Source: Datnioides undecimradiatus (Eukaryota; Chordata; Actinopteri; Lobotiformes; Datnioididae). From it: a stretch of 64,000 nt of DNA. Of the stretch, positions 28,101-42,200 are shown piece by piece (the first letter of the stretch is position 1; every line of letters starts with the position of its first letter). The notes beneath the pieces were generated by a model. That model was not told where the DNA came from and made no database searches. It was given only the letters and a program-made list of their open reading frames with translations. A program made the translations under genes and the position numbers. Location of the stretch: assembly GCA_008933995.1 (NCBI GenBank), contig WARS01000033.1, forward strand, positions 994,501-1,058,500, written 5' to 3'.

Positions 28101-31100
28101 GGATCCAAAAAATCTGAATTCAGGCCCCAGAGGAACAAAGTCCTGACTTCCTGCCTACTGCTGTTCGGTTCTTTAAGTGCATTTTTCTGTCTTTATTCTA
28201 TAGTACCACAACATGTACTAGAAGAATCCATATATAAACCAAGTCAGGCATCAAATTTTCAAAGGAGCCTTCTCTCATGTAAATTCAAAGTGTATATGTA
28301 GGTTGAAATGTAGTGTGTGATGCTGTGGGAAGTAAGAGGACACAGGGACATTGACTGACCGCTGGCCAGGGTACAGATAGTGACTTTCAAAGCATGTCCC
28401 CAAACACAGGGCGATGAAAGACGGGGTGTATGGTGGAATTTTGAGAGTCACTAGAGGCACAGTACATCAGTCAAGTTTAATTGGTCTCAGTATCTAGTAA
28501 AGCTGAACACAGCGCAGTTCTCTGCACACACCAATGTGTTGTGTTTATAAGAAAAATCTCTTGTTCAAGCCCAACATTATCCCTCCGCCGCCGTCAGAGA
28601 AACTACATTACTCAGACTGCTAATTAATTATGTGATGACCCCTCCTGGGCACTAGGTGTCCCTGTTCAGGGTTCCTCTGCAGGTGCAGAGTGGAGGGATC
28701 ATCTGGGGTATGAGCTACACTTGGGCCCGGTGTGCTCCCTGGATATATACCTCGTTTACCCCACATTGGCTCTCTCTCTCTCTCTCTCTCTCTCTGGTGG
28801 TGATTCCATCTCAAGGTCCAACGAGGGACAGCTGACGTTTTTCCGTGTGTTTGAGTTGTAGTTGGTCTTGGCTTACGTTGTTTCTGTTGTAATAATTTAC
28901 TTATTTTTGGCTGCCACACCTCTTGTCTCCCACATTTTGTTGCAGTTGTTGAGCCAGGCTGTAAAAACAGACAGAGGTCCACTAATACAAATGCCCAAAA
29001 TAATGAATGGAAAACACCATGTAGCACAATAAAAGCAGATTGTGATCTTCCAAAGTGATTAGCTATGCCTAATCACTAATGCATTGATACTAAGCATCTA
29101 ACTTCTCTTCACTGCTGACATGTCTTAGTACAATTGTTCTTGTAAACACATGCATATGGGTTTTATTTTAAATCTACAGTGCACAACTATTACAAATAAA
29201 TAAACTTCTGCCATATTGAAGCCAAACAAGTTCCCACAATGCCGATTAATCCTACCACAGCCAGATAAATCACAGTAAATCACAATAACACAGTTTTTAA
29301 ATCTGGTGTCTGGTGTGACTTTCCTGTGATAGAGCATTGTTAGTGATGTGTTTTATGCCGAGCAATTATTGGTTCACCAGAGTTGAAGAAGGAGCAACCT
29401 TAGCTACCGAGTAGACTACATCAACTAGCAGCATGGAGGAGTCTATGGCATTGTTTATTTCACTATAGAAGATCTTTGTTAAGCAAAGTGCAGTCAACCC
29501 TGCAGACTGTGGCAGAGGTCAGTATTTACTGATAAAGATGTTCGCAGCTTATCCAAGGGGCCAAACTGATGAGGTCTTATCAAACCAAACAGTCAATGCC
29601 CTTAAAAGAAACTGCAGTGATTCACCATCACAGTCTTTTATTTTGGAGAGTAGACTCCACGTGCTATGCAATTCATGTGCTACTTTAATGTGGAGACCCT
29701 TTCCCTGGCCCTCTTTCGAGCCGTATACGTGGGTGGTATATTTCAGATCCCAGTGGAATAGTTTCTGATCTCTCTGGCAACAAAAAGGATGGTGGCGAGG
29801 TCAGTTGTTGTTTATCCTCTCACACACATACCAGTGTGACATGGGATTTTGCTTGAAGGGGAGTTCTGTTAACCTCCCTCAGCTGACCTCCCTGGCTGTG
29901 GGTAATGAGGCAAGACAAGCTTTTTACTGCAGGGTCCCAGAGGAGGAACAGCCCCTGAATCTGAGGGACAAATGTCAATGTGCAGAGCTGCCTTTTCTGT
30001 TTAACTGTAGGTGTAATGGTCTGTGGATACAATTAAAACTTCAGAAGAAAGATGTTGGAAGTCTCAACCACATGTTTACATCTGGAACATTTTCAAAGGT
30101 GTGAATTTTGGGTTCCTGATTGGGATCTTTGCTTTTGCTTGTTTATGTTTGTCGTCATCTTCTGGTCAGAACTGTCTACTGCCTTCTCGGAACTTTAAAG
30201 AGCTTTTTTTTAAATCGTCAAGCTCCTGTGTTCCACCACAAGAGGGCAGCAGCTCCAAACATTTCCCACTCTCACTGCAGGACTGTCAGGAGGTATTTCA
30301 TTTCATCATCCACAATTTAAGCTCCCACACAAGAATGGAGTGATTGTTATACAGAACTAAAGTCAAAACCTGAAATTTGAATCTGAGGTCATTTTGTTAA
30401 GCTCCAGAAAGCAGAAAAGACATACAGTCTGCTTCTATCCAGTGTCTCAATGCTGCGCTAATACCTCAGTGCTTTTGGTTTAATTTAGTATCAAGAGACC
30501 ACAATTAAGACTAAAAGCTTGAAGCAGAGGTGCCATAAGATACAGTCCCACTCATGGACAGTCCATACAAATCCAGATATCTCTAACTGTATAGAATTCT
30601 ATGGCCGGCCTCGTTCAGGAGCCAGCGGCTCTCAGGTCAAATTGAAGTTTTACCACATTTAAGGAGATTTTCAGCATTAGAACTGTTTACTTTAAAAACA
30701 AGCTTTAAGTGGTCTCATTAGGAACCAAAATGCTATATCATACATGCTACACCCATATTCCTCCTCGAGTTCAAGATGTTACTTACACCACATAAACTGA
30801 CAGCAATATTGATAAAAACCTGTTGTGTGTTAAACAGAAAATGAGATCACATCTGTAAGTCCTTACACTTTCTATTTCTGTTGTGAACTAAGAAACACTG
30901 ACTTTACAGTTCTGGTAAGACCAGAAGAAGTTTGCAAGAGAGAAGGATAACAAGCGACAGAAGTCCTTGGCTGAATTCACATCCATCCTCACGTGTCCTT
31001 TTCCTTCACATTCTGACTGAGCCAGAGCGTCTGCCAAAGAGAAATGAAGCCTCCGCTTTACCCTCGACTGCTGAGTCATCCCCTGCCATGCTGCTGCTGT

Positions 31101-34100
31101 GACGATGACTAAAATAAATGAAATGGAATGCAATTATTGTCATAAGAACTCACAAATTCCAATTCGAATGTTGTGCATCCATGCCATGTTAACAGAGGAC
31201 TTCCCATTGTTACTCCGGAGTCCAGAGCATAGGTTGGATTCCTGACTCAGAATTACATTAATTAGACCATTTTCTTGTAATTATAGTCTGTACTATATAA
31301 CATTAATATCGTATGAGTTCACAGGCTGTTGTTGTGTTGTGTTGTTCTGAACTTCTGGCAGTCGGGCCTAAGGTTGGCAACAGAGTTGCTTGCTCACAGA
31401 GTTGGAGATCTCTACAAGTTGACAGGGCTGCTATAAAACGTGGTATGAATAATCATCTTCTCCATGGTTCATGCCCCCAAGAGGATGAACCCCTTAACAT
31501 TTTGGGTATACCGTGGGCTTTCCTCTTCCACCACTCTCAGGCCAACATGTCATTTTAAATGACATTTTATAATGAAACAGACATTTGTCATGCTCCTGAG
31601 AGGATAAACCCACTTGATTTTAGTTATCCAGTGACTTTTGCCCTTGTGCTGCCATCTGAAAACACTTTTTGGAGGTCATCTAAGGTTGTGGTAGTAACCC
31701 TGTCAGCATATTGTTCATTTGGTTCAAAGCTTTTCCAACGTGGCGTATAGTTTCAGATCTGGATTCATGGTTTTGCCACAAAAATGCAACTCCGTGGAGG
31801 ATTTTGCTGTTCACGCTGATAAGAAAACATCAGAACTGTGTTATGTGTCAGGCAAAAAAACAGAATTAGAACACTTCAGGCCACAGTGTAAACAGAGTGT
31901 TTGACTGTGTCGCTGTGAGGGCCCAGTGATGCTCCGGAGAGGCCGGTGCTCTCTGCCAGGGTAAACACCTAAGCTGATGAATACACAGCACTCGTCCACA
32001 CCCTAGCCTGTTTTCCTAAGCCCTCTTTTCTCCCGCTTGTGAAAGGAGCAACGGCACTTCTCACTTGTTGGTTACCTCCTTCAGCTCGAGAGCAAATACC
32101 ACATGTAGGTCGCCTTGTTTTTCTGTTTTGTCAAGTTTTCGCTTGTTTCATGATTGAATTCAGATTCTTTTCGGTGCTTCACGTGACTGGACGATGACAT
32201 TTATCGGAAACTGTGTAGTAAAGGACAGATTAGCTGCTCTCTGTAACTCCCCAAGATTGCAAAACCCAGTATCCACACATGGACGTGCACTTACATGTAT
32301 CCAATCAGCATCAAGTGCCTCTATTCCTTCTGTGTTTTACTTATGGGTTTTTTATATTCATGAGGCTTTGCTCAGAACATTAGGTCAAGAGCCCTGTTCT
32401 GTGATGGACTTGGATTATGTAACACAGATCATAGTGCTGCCGTGTTTAGCTCTCTACAGGGTGACAGGATGTACTGTACGGCAGCTGGGGGGCTTCAAAG
32501 CGAGGAAAGCCCATTGAAGGTGCCTCAGAAGTGGGGAACACGACCCTGAACTCTCCTTTACCTGAACACGAATGTAGAGGATCCAGCAGAACAAAATATT
32601 AAAACAGAAACATGAAAATGAAAAGAGAACCAAGATCACAGTGTGTAAGAATGTTTGCTGCGTGTCTTTGTATCTCCGTTCAGAGGATGCAGGGACGTAC
32701 TTCCCCAGTGTGAAGAGGGACCCGGGCCGGTACCTACAGCCCTGCTCCGACTCCGTCAAGACTTGGCTGCGCAGCATGAAGAACGCCGGGAAGATCCTGC
32801 TCCTCATCACCAGCTCCCACAGCGACTACTGCAGGCTCATCTGTGAGCACATCCTCGGGTAAGACTTCCCACATGAGGACCACAGGCTAGCCCCCCTTCT
32901 TTAACGAGACCAGGACCTGGTCTGCAGTGCATACCATAAAAGCCCTCATGGGATTTTTATCCTGAAAGTGTCTGCTCAGTCCAAGCTGGCAGTTTTTGGT
33001 TTTCTCTCGACTCCCAACATTCCTTACAGCTCTCACATGCCATCAGTCATTCCTGCTGGCTTGCATGTCCGCCTTGAATTACCTCCATCATCACATACAT
33101 ATGCTACACTCGCATATACCCCAGAAGCCCTCAATAGGCAACACCTACAAAGCTCCCCCCCCCCCCCCCCCCTTTTTTTTCCTTTTTCCTTTTTCTCCTG
33201 CCGTTTCTAACACAGCAGATTAGAAAACATATTCACATTCCTCATCAGCAAGACTTCATTTATCAGTCAAAAGTCTCTTTTTGAGGAGAAGATGCAGGAA
33301 ATAGACCTACCTTCAGCACTGTAATACTTTGTCTGTCTTTAATAAGTCTGATATACCCAAATTAATAAACCCTTCATGCTATGGTCAACCCTACTCACCT
33401 TGCTCAACAGGACAACAAGACTATAATAATGACGATCAGTGAATGACAAAACTTGACTGTTTAAAGATATGAAAATCTTTTTTTTATATTAGCCAAAAAT
33501 GTTCAAAATATTTGTTGTAAGCTTAGCTGCACTGGGTGCTTTTGCTTCACACATGATGACCAGTGGTGTATAACAAATAACTGGTTACAGGTGTTGCTAG
33601 CCTAGCAGCTGTTGTGCAGGTGAATCCTGCGTTTATTCTGTTTTCACCAAAACATCAATTAATCATGTCGCCAACTCGCACCCAGCAGCTTATTTTAAAG
33701 TTGTAGCTGCGCAAGCGAAGTTGTTGTAGATTGACGCTGGCTTCGTGTGTCACTGACCTCCCTCTGTTTGCGCTGCGCACCGTGTGGTTTGGGCTTAGTT
33801 TCTGTAGCCTAATCCCTGTTATACACTCGATCGAGCAACAAGAGAGACTTGTGAAAACACGATGTCCACACTGCTGCCGTGCCTCGACAAACATAAGCCT
33901 TCCTTGTTCTCTGTTATTTTATGCCGCTCTCGCCCCGTTCGCTTGTTTGCTGTTTCACTTTTCAGACCCCGAGCTGATTGTTCCCTGTGGGTGCAGCGGA
34001 GGCAAACAGCAGGTCGAGGTGGAGCTGTTTCGCTTTGGATACCGGTTTGTCTCATGGGGCCTCTGTGGCCCAGGCTTCCCACCCCACACCCCAACCGTTT

Positions 34101-36225
34101 CCTGTCAAGCAGCACAGAGCCTGGTCATTCCTGTTGTTCCTCACCCCTTTCCCTTGCTCCCCTGCTGTTTCACTGCCTCCCCCCTCCCCTCCTGTGTCTT
34201 TGACCTCCAGAACCGCTGTATGTGTCGCCTCCCAAGGAGAGCAGTCAGAGCCCCAGCTGCGTATCAGCGCGCGTGTGTTTAAAATCCTGTTCAAGTCACG
34301 GGTTTACAAGGTCAGGGAATGCAGATTTATGCTGTGATAGCAAGGAGAGGAAGTGAGGCTGGCTTCATCGCTGGTTGTTTGTGGAGAAGGCTGCCTTGTT
34401 CACACAGTTGGGTTATCCTGCTCCGAGGTGCTTCCTGTTTTTCCTACATCCAGACCTTTTTGTACGTGCCTTCTCATCAAAATCCTGGCAGCACCGGACC
34501 CAAAACTCATCATGTTACCATGTCACTGTTGAGAAAGTGAAAGACATCTCCCCTGCGTCGGCTGCCTGCATCTACTCCCAGAGAAAACCGGCACTGGCCT
34601 CCAGCCGCTTTAGTGCGGTGAGCTGGCAGCAGGCCAGTGACAGTCAGCTGTCAGAAGTAGCACAACAAGACCAGAGCTGTCTGACAGGAGGCTGCTGGCC
34701 GAGACCCAGCAAGCTGTCCGGGGAAGCTGCAGTTACTGTGTGGCATTTATTGGGAGAGTGGCGCACAGTTTATTGATTTGTTAGTTGTTACTAAGCCATC
34801 TGACGTGCCGAACTTCTGTTCTGGCTTAAATGAAGCTAAACAGTCTAGGAGGAGACGTGGATCCTGGTCCAGATGTTTGAAACGAGCTTCAACAATCTGA
34901 AGAAACAGTGATGATTCAAGATACTGTCAAACACATCTTTAAAGAGCTTTATGAATAGACTGTAATAACAGTCAGTGGTGAACTGATGCACATGCATCAT
35001 ACATCATTCTGATTGGTTTTCATGCTCATAAGCTCGTAATAACAAGCCCTTCCTGTTACTTTAAGGTTGCTGTTTGCTTCCCACCTTATATGGATGATTC
35101 TATATCCTAACATGTACTAAACATGTATATACATGCTGGAGGTCTCCTTGGAGACAGCGGCCAACTCTCAGCACACTCACTATCACTTGATGACTGCAGC
35201 TCTGTGGGAGTGTACACAGCCCTGTCAAAGTGTTTACTTTATTAGTCTAAGTATTCCCCGCTCTGCGCTGTGCGTGTACTCTGTTTACTGCTCCATGTTT
35301 TCCATCATCTGCACAGACTGTTTAGCTTCGCTGAGCTATTTGCGCGCAGTGCGTTTGGATGCTGTCCAGACATTGTCCTTCACACAGTGGCCGCGCGCCC
35401 ATCGCAGAGGTTAATGTCGTGTCTCCGGCCGTCACAGGAAGGATTTCGAAGAGCTGTTTGACATCATCATCACGAACGCCCTGAAGCCCGGCTTCTTCTC
35501 CCTGGTGCCCCAGCAGAGGCCCTTCAGGACCCTTGGTGAGTACAGGCCCGGCGCTCTCATGCTCTCACGCCTCGCGCTTTATTGGTTTCATTTGATGCAT
35601 CATTTCACAAATAGTGAAAAACACTTATCACAAGTTCAAACAGTCCAAGCAGTCGTCTTAAACTCACACTTCTGTGGTTTTCAGCAGCATAAACTCAACT
35701 TTATCGTGTTTGTACTGAGGTGGGGAAGGAAATCTCACAGACAGATCAAATCTAACTTCATAGCTGGATACCACTAAGGTCAGTTATATAATCTGGTTTC
35801 TGCTGTTTGTTTGCACTGGCCCTTTAATAAATCAGTGTTATTTTAGACATTTACAATATGGTAAATCCCCAGTATTATTTTAGGAGCGCAGGTCAGCCCA
35901 GCTGTGATCTGCTCAAACTCTAAACTTAATGTGAAGATTTCAAACAGCTGCTGGTTGTGTTAGTGAGATTTGGATCATCTGCCAACATTTCACTGGCTCA
36001 GATCGGTGTCGTCGGCACTCCGCAGAATTCCAGCTACCTTCCCGGGCTGTCTTCCAGCTCTCATTAGCCCCGGCATCTGATCCTGGATGCTCATGCTGAA
36101 GGTGCGCACTGGCTGGTGCAGCCTGCTGGAGCACCTCCCTCATCTGGATTGTCCTCCTGCCAGCAATAACACTGGGGATGCATTATGTGTGAAGACAGGA
36201 TGATCCACTCTCTGAAATATTCTCT

Positions 36226-36271
<46 letters not shown>

Positions 36272-39200
36272 TCTTGCTCGCTCTTCCTGAGTTTTGCCAC
36301 GTTGGCAGAAAAAGCATCAGCATCTGCTCTTCCTCTGGCCTCCCCACACACTGACCACTCCTTTTTTAGTTGGAAACACCAGTTGTTTCTCCGCACTCTT
36401 AAAATGTTCTTTTTTTATTTACTAGCTTATAAAGTTTATTTGTAAGACTCTGACACTTAATGTTTATGACTGTGAGACTGATGATTGCACCCTTTCCAAG
36501 CATGTGCACAGACACACTGCAGTATGTACAGCTCATTATCAGCTTATAAATTAGTTAGGAGCGCTCCCACTTGTTATATTAATTTAATCATTATGTGGAG
36601 CCTTTTCTGTGTGAGGTTTACAGGTTATACCCTTGCATATGTTGGTTTCCTCCTACAGTCCAGAGACATGCAGGTTGGGTGGAATGATGTCTCTGAATTA
36701 TCTGTACATGTGTTTGTGTTACCTCTGTGAAATGTAGATCTGTCCAGGTGCACACCATCTTATCTCCAATGTCCTGTGACCTGCAGGATAATATAGTAAA
36801 GTAATATAGTAAAGATCCATGGATTACCTGTGGAACCAATGCATTGGGCGAAACCTCCAGGACTGTCAGCGGAAGGTGTTCCGTAACTGCATAACCGTCA
36901 GACCCCAGGTGATGCTACACACCGTCATCATCGTCCTCTCCTGTCCTAGTGAAAATGCTACAGGGGCGTCTCCAGAGCTGCACAGTTCACACAGGACTCC
37001 TCCGACCTCCAGACCACATACCACTCATTCCTCTTTCTCTCAAGTCCAGTGTCCTCACAGCTGTTACCACAAGTGTGTCCACTCCCACATGTGTGCAGGT
37101 GCTCATCCCCTGTTCTTTCACTCTCCCCTGTCACAATATTTATAGCATATGTAACCCCGGTTTGAACCGGTGCCGGCCTGTGTTCTGCGGTTTAGCCAGT
37201 GAGAGTGGGGATATTCTTTCAAACCTCCTGCTGCTGCTCTTAAATACCAGTCAGTCAACTTGAAGACCACTTCCCGTCCAGAGGAGCACTTACCTACTTC
37301 AAAGAAGGTCTACTGATTCCCAGATGACAGCACAGCACATTTAAAAGGCTCTTCATTTGTTCAGTTAAATACGCATCACAGCACTTGTTGCCAGCCTACA
37401 TAAATCCTACATGACTGCATTTATGTGGTCAGCACTGGCCAGTGTCTCTTTGAAATTCAGCCCGTTTACGGTTGTGGTTTGTGTTTGTCACACTTTTAAT
37501 AAACTATTATTGTCTTGAAATACAACCAGCACTCAGACAGACAATGTGAATTAAAGGCCACTCAGAATAATTCAGGAGACTCACAAGAGACAAATCAAAA
37601 CCAGATACGGTCAAATTAACGCAGAGATTTCATGACTTTTAGTCTCTACTATGGTACTACTACTATACACCCAAACAGTCTCCTGGTTAGACCCCTGGAA
37701 CCTAGTGAGGATCAACATCACTGACTGTATTTAAAGATAGAAAACATGACAGATCTCCAAACATCTGCATCACCCCCTTGGAGGCAGGCTGCAGTGTCGA
37801 TCAGAAGCCCCACCCACCACATAGTGACGTTTTCCCGTACGCTCAGAATCAGAAGTCTTCATACAGCAGTTTTTATTTTCAGTGCTCAACATGAGGGAAA
37901 CTGATCTACAGGTGCAAAAACAACAAATGTCCCTTTAAAATACAGCGTTTCCATTTAAAAAAGTAAAAAGAAAGTAATTGTAAATGTCATTAAACTTAAC
38001 CTGCTCAGTGAGGACCTGTAGGCTTTACACTGAACAAGAAGCCACACTTGGCAGTGGCATAGAACCACTGTGTTTTCGCAAAGACTTAAGCAAAGTCATT
38101 AAGCACACTCCGCTCCTGGTTCCCATTGTAATTACAGTGATTACATGAGTAATCGTGTAATTGCATCCCCAGATTTCACCGTGTCTTCTCTGATCTCCCT
38201 GTTCTTTAAACTAAGCTGGAGTTAAAGCTGAAAGCTGCACAGCATGGCAGACCATCCTAATCCACATATTACAGAATGGCTGCACCTGTCTGCGCCAGCC
38301 TCCCCAAGTAACTCAGCCTGCACCTGGCCGGCATCGCTTCGCTGACCTGATGCAACCGTAACAGACTAATCCCACCGTGATCGTTATCTGATTGGTTGAT
38401 TGATTGGTGACATGGTTGCTTTTATAGTTTTTTATATTCATCATCTAATGTACAGAATAAGGGTCCCACACACAATATAAATACAGAGATGCACATAGCA
38501 GCTGTTGAGTCTGTGTTGATATCTCACACAGCTCAGCTCCCTGTTTAGAAGTTTGCAGATGTCAGAAGGCCGTATAGAGTCATGGCCCTGCACAACCATA
38601 CATTGATACAATCTCAACTGTCTCACTCTGGCTTAGAGCTGTAATGACTCACACTGAGTGGCCTGTCAGCTCGGGAGAAGGGACAACTAACGACATCCTG
38701 TTGAACATCTACAACATGTTTTGTATTAATGTGAGCACCGGTCAGCCTGCAGGAAGGAGCACTTCTCCATCTGTATGCTGCTGATGAATGATAGTGTGAA
38801 CACAGCACTGACAGATGTCCTTCAGCAGCAAACCAAAGCTGTCACCTGCTCTTCAAGTTAAACACCTTTAGAAAGTGTGCGGCACGCGGGACTTTCGCTG
38901 AGCTGTTGGAACCTGAAGTCATGCAACAGCAAAATGAATATGGCTTTTGGTAACTTACTGAAAATTATATACATTGATTACAGTTGCTGCACAAATGAAA
39001 GCAACAAAGGTTCAAATGACTCTGTGGGTTACAGAAGAAGCCCCGTGTTATTACAAACAAGCCTCCCGGCTCCACAGAGCTTGTCAGTGTAAAGCTTACA
39101 GGTCCTCACAGAGCAGGTAAACTTTTTAGAGGCGTCTTATTTTCTCTGTTTCATTGTTTCAGCTCTCTGTTCAGGCTAACACTGTGATTTTCCTGCTCCA

Positions 39201-42200
39201 AGAAATGTTTAAACACAGACTTGTTTCAGTGTTTGTGGGAAAAACCTGAGCTTTAGCCTGACTGAGCCTGGCGGGCTGTGTGCCAGTGATGTTAAGACCT
39301 CGCCCCGAACTTTATCTTTGACTCTTCCCTTTGCCAACCAGTGTAGATGCACACACAGCAAGCACAGCATGTATAAAAATGTCATTTTATAAAACAAGGA
39401 GCAGCTTACCATGTGCTTATGTACACAGTTCTGTTGTCTGACAGCAGAAACTGGAAATCTGTCAATGACAGCAGCTATCATGTGAACTCAGCTGCATGCA
39501 GTCTTGGTCTCAGTCAGCAGATTAACCCGCTGTCTTTAGCCCAGTGAGGACGGTCTGAGCCTAACTCTCGCTGTGGTCACTTATCTTCCCCTCCAGTATA
39601 TCACAGAGCAGAGCTGTTGTCATTAACCTGTGTTTATGCTGATTTTCTCAGGCACTGTGGCCATGAAATAAAGCTTTGGTCAGCCGGGCTGTCTGTCCCG
39701 CTCTTTGCCAGATGTAGGCTGGGATCCAGTTTTATTGTTTCATTGCCCCGAAGTGGCTAAAAAAAGAATGGACGCACTGAGACGCTGAATTCGACCATTT
39801 GTAAGCTCGACATTTAAGCCACTCAAATAGCAGCTTTTAATAGATTCCTGGTTAAAATTTAGCCTAAAACAGAAGGTCTCCAGGAAGTGAATCTTACTTA
39901 TGCTTTTGATCACCTGACCCTTGGCACCAGCAGCAAGTCAAATTTTCAATTATTATTAGTTCAGTATCATTAAAATATCTGCAGAACTAATGCCACCCCC
40001 ATCACCCTCAGCTGGACTTTGTGCATTTTGTGCTAGTTAGCAAATGCTAACATTTTAACACACAATCCACTCGATGCTGCAACAGTTCCTGCTAAAATCA
40101 AGATTTTACTTTATTATCTGCATTGCCACTGTGAGCATGTTAGCATGCTGACGTTAGCATTCAGCTCAAAGCACTGTTTCTAATGCTTTTAGTCATTCGT
40201 ATACACATTTTCCTTTGTAATTGGATCAGAGTCCAATTTGGGGTTTTTATTGTCAAATCAGCAAAGCAATTGCAACAGGTTTTATTATATTAAATCACTA
40301 TAGCCCCACTTTACATGACCCCCACTTTACCATAATTTAAATCAGTGTCTGGTTGTCAGTTGCATAAACAGAAACACCACAGGAACCTGGATTCATTTCT
40401 CAGTCGGACTTTTCTGGACACATGTCACTGATTCACTTTCTTCCAAGCAAACACAAAACTTGCAGCCACCAAGTGGAAAATCCTCAGTCATTATTCATGA
40501 GGTCAGAAAGCCCAGGCGTTATGCATGGCCGAATGCACGGCTGCAGCATTTTCAGAGGGTAAATATGAGGGTTTTGGAAGCGTAGCGTGGTGCGTAGTGG
40601 GGCCGGGCAGAGACGGGAGAGACATGGCCGGGTCTGAACGGAGCAGACTCCGCTGCTCTGCTGTCACTCACAGCCTGGTTTTCCCCTCTGCTGCCGCGCT
40701 GATGGCTGCTGCAGTGCACAACACTTCAACAGCAGCTCAGATGTCTTTGCACTGACTGGTGTTTTTTCCTGCAACAAAGAGGAAATATGGCCAACTGCTT
40801 CCCTTTATAGTGTTGTACATTGTACGGTTCACAACACAGATACTGATACTGCACATTAAGACTGAGGAACTAACACACAATTAGTGAAAAACAGTTTTTG
40901 AAATATCTCTCATCCATAACACTTCCCTGTTTACTTGTTTATCTGCTTTCATTGTGACATTTCAGACCATTTACAGAGACTAAAGATCTGGGACGGGTAT
41001 AAAAAACAAAATCTTTTCTAACCTTTCAAGATATGATCTTTTCAAGTAGTACCAAGTTTCACCTGAGGACCATTTATTCCCAAGAAAAAGCAAAAACCAG
41101 AGTGAAGTTAGGAACAAAAGACAGTATTGCAGAAACCTAACTTCTGACCCAGTTTCTTGTTAATCATGGGAACGGTTGGACTGTTCCTTTTGGAGAGGCT
41201 CTGACCCACGGGTTGGGAACCGCTGCTTTAGTGGGAGTATTGGAAGCAGTCCATATAATTCACACTCTGCCTCTGCCCTTGTGTTTCCTTGTGGGCCCGC
41301 TGGTGAGTGCTTTGAGGTTTAGCTGACAGGGTTTGGTGCTGGACGGCTGCAGGCGGTGCGGTCATGTAGCAGCTGGCTGTTTGGTCAAACTGTGGTGTCT
41401 GATTCTCTTTCCTCTCCTCCAGTCAGCGACGTGGAGGAGAGCGAGGGGCTGCCATCGCTCGACAAACCCGGCTGGTACTCCCAGGGCAACTGGCCGCACC
41501 TCCATGAGCTGCTCAAGACCATGACGGGGAAACCAGAGCCGAAGGTAGGCCTGTCACTTCATACTTTATATTACTGGAACTCTGGCTCAACAACATCTCA
41601 GGATCGCTTTGAGGTCGACTCCAACTTTGAGTTTTGGAAGAGACTCAAAGAGATCTGGTCTTCATGATAAATCAGCTCAGGAAGATTCACACTGGTGTGA
41701 TGGCAAGGAGGAACGTGGCTGTTGGCGCGACTGTTGACGGAGTTGCCGTGTGCCAGCATGCTGATAAAACAGCCAAAACAGTGCTGCCAGCTCCACTCAT
41801 ACCTCTGTCTGGTTACACAATGCAGCCCATTCTTACTGTGAGGACAGTTCCTGCAGAGATCTTACCTCTCAGGTGTTGAACAGAACTCAGCTTTATAAAA
41901 TCAAGACTTTCTCTTGAGCCCTGCATTGTATTGAATATGTATTCATGTCAGTATTCAATACACTATGCCTCGACTGGAGAAATGAAAACATCTTGTGTTT
42001 CAGCGATAATTCTTGCCAGTTCGTCATCCAAGTGGGAACAAGTTCTCAAGTTATCAAGTTAACAAGTTATCAGTCAGGTTTCACACAAATTTCCAGTTAA
42101 AACAAAATAACGATAAAGTCAAATTCTCCAAAAGTAGATGCCACTCAAGATATCAGTTCTATGCTCTTACACAGTTTATTTAAATGTGATTAAAGCTTTG

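Larger units (their letters stand above)
35536..41422 (+). other. NT5DC1: NT5DC1 intron 8
   Basis: 5.9 kb. Holds a (CT)n microsatellite (36227-36264), a LINE/SINE-tail copy (about 36600-36830), a dispersed 'gttagcatgctaa' family copy (about 40011-40190) and a small CpG-rich patch (about 40515-40700). No coding exon other than the flanking NT5DC1 exons. Confidence 0.7.

Noticed and set aside
28620-29027. 135-codon - strand frame
   Set aside because: Crosses the LTR-like block and its CT microsatellite (poly-RE translation); not a plausible protein.
10441-32683. A second nested gene in NT5DC1 intron 6 (such as a single-exon TSPYL-like gene or FRK exons, neighbours in mammals)
   Set aside because: No long open frame and no kinase or NAP-domain motif was seen; only short frames without splice support.
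33731-34282. 183-codon + frame in NT5DC1 intron 7
   Set aside because: Begins at TTG, overlaps open frames in other phases and on the other strand, and has no recognisable domain; explained by local GC richness.
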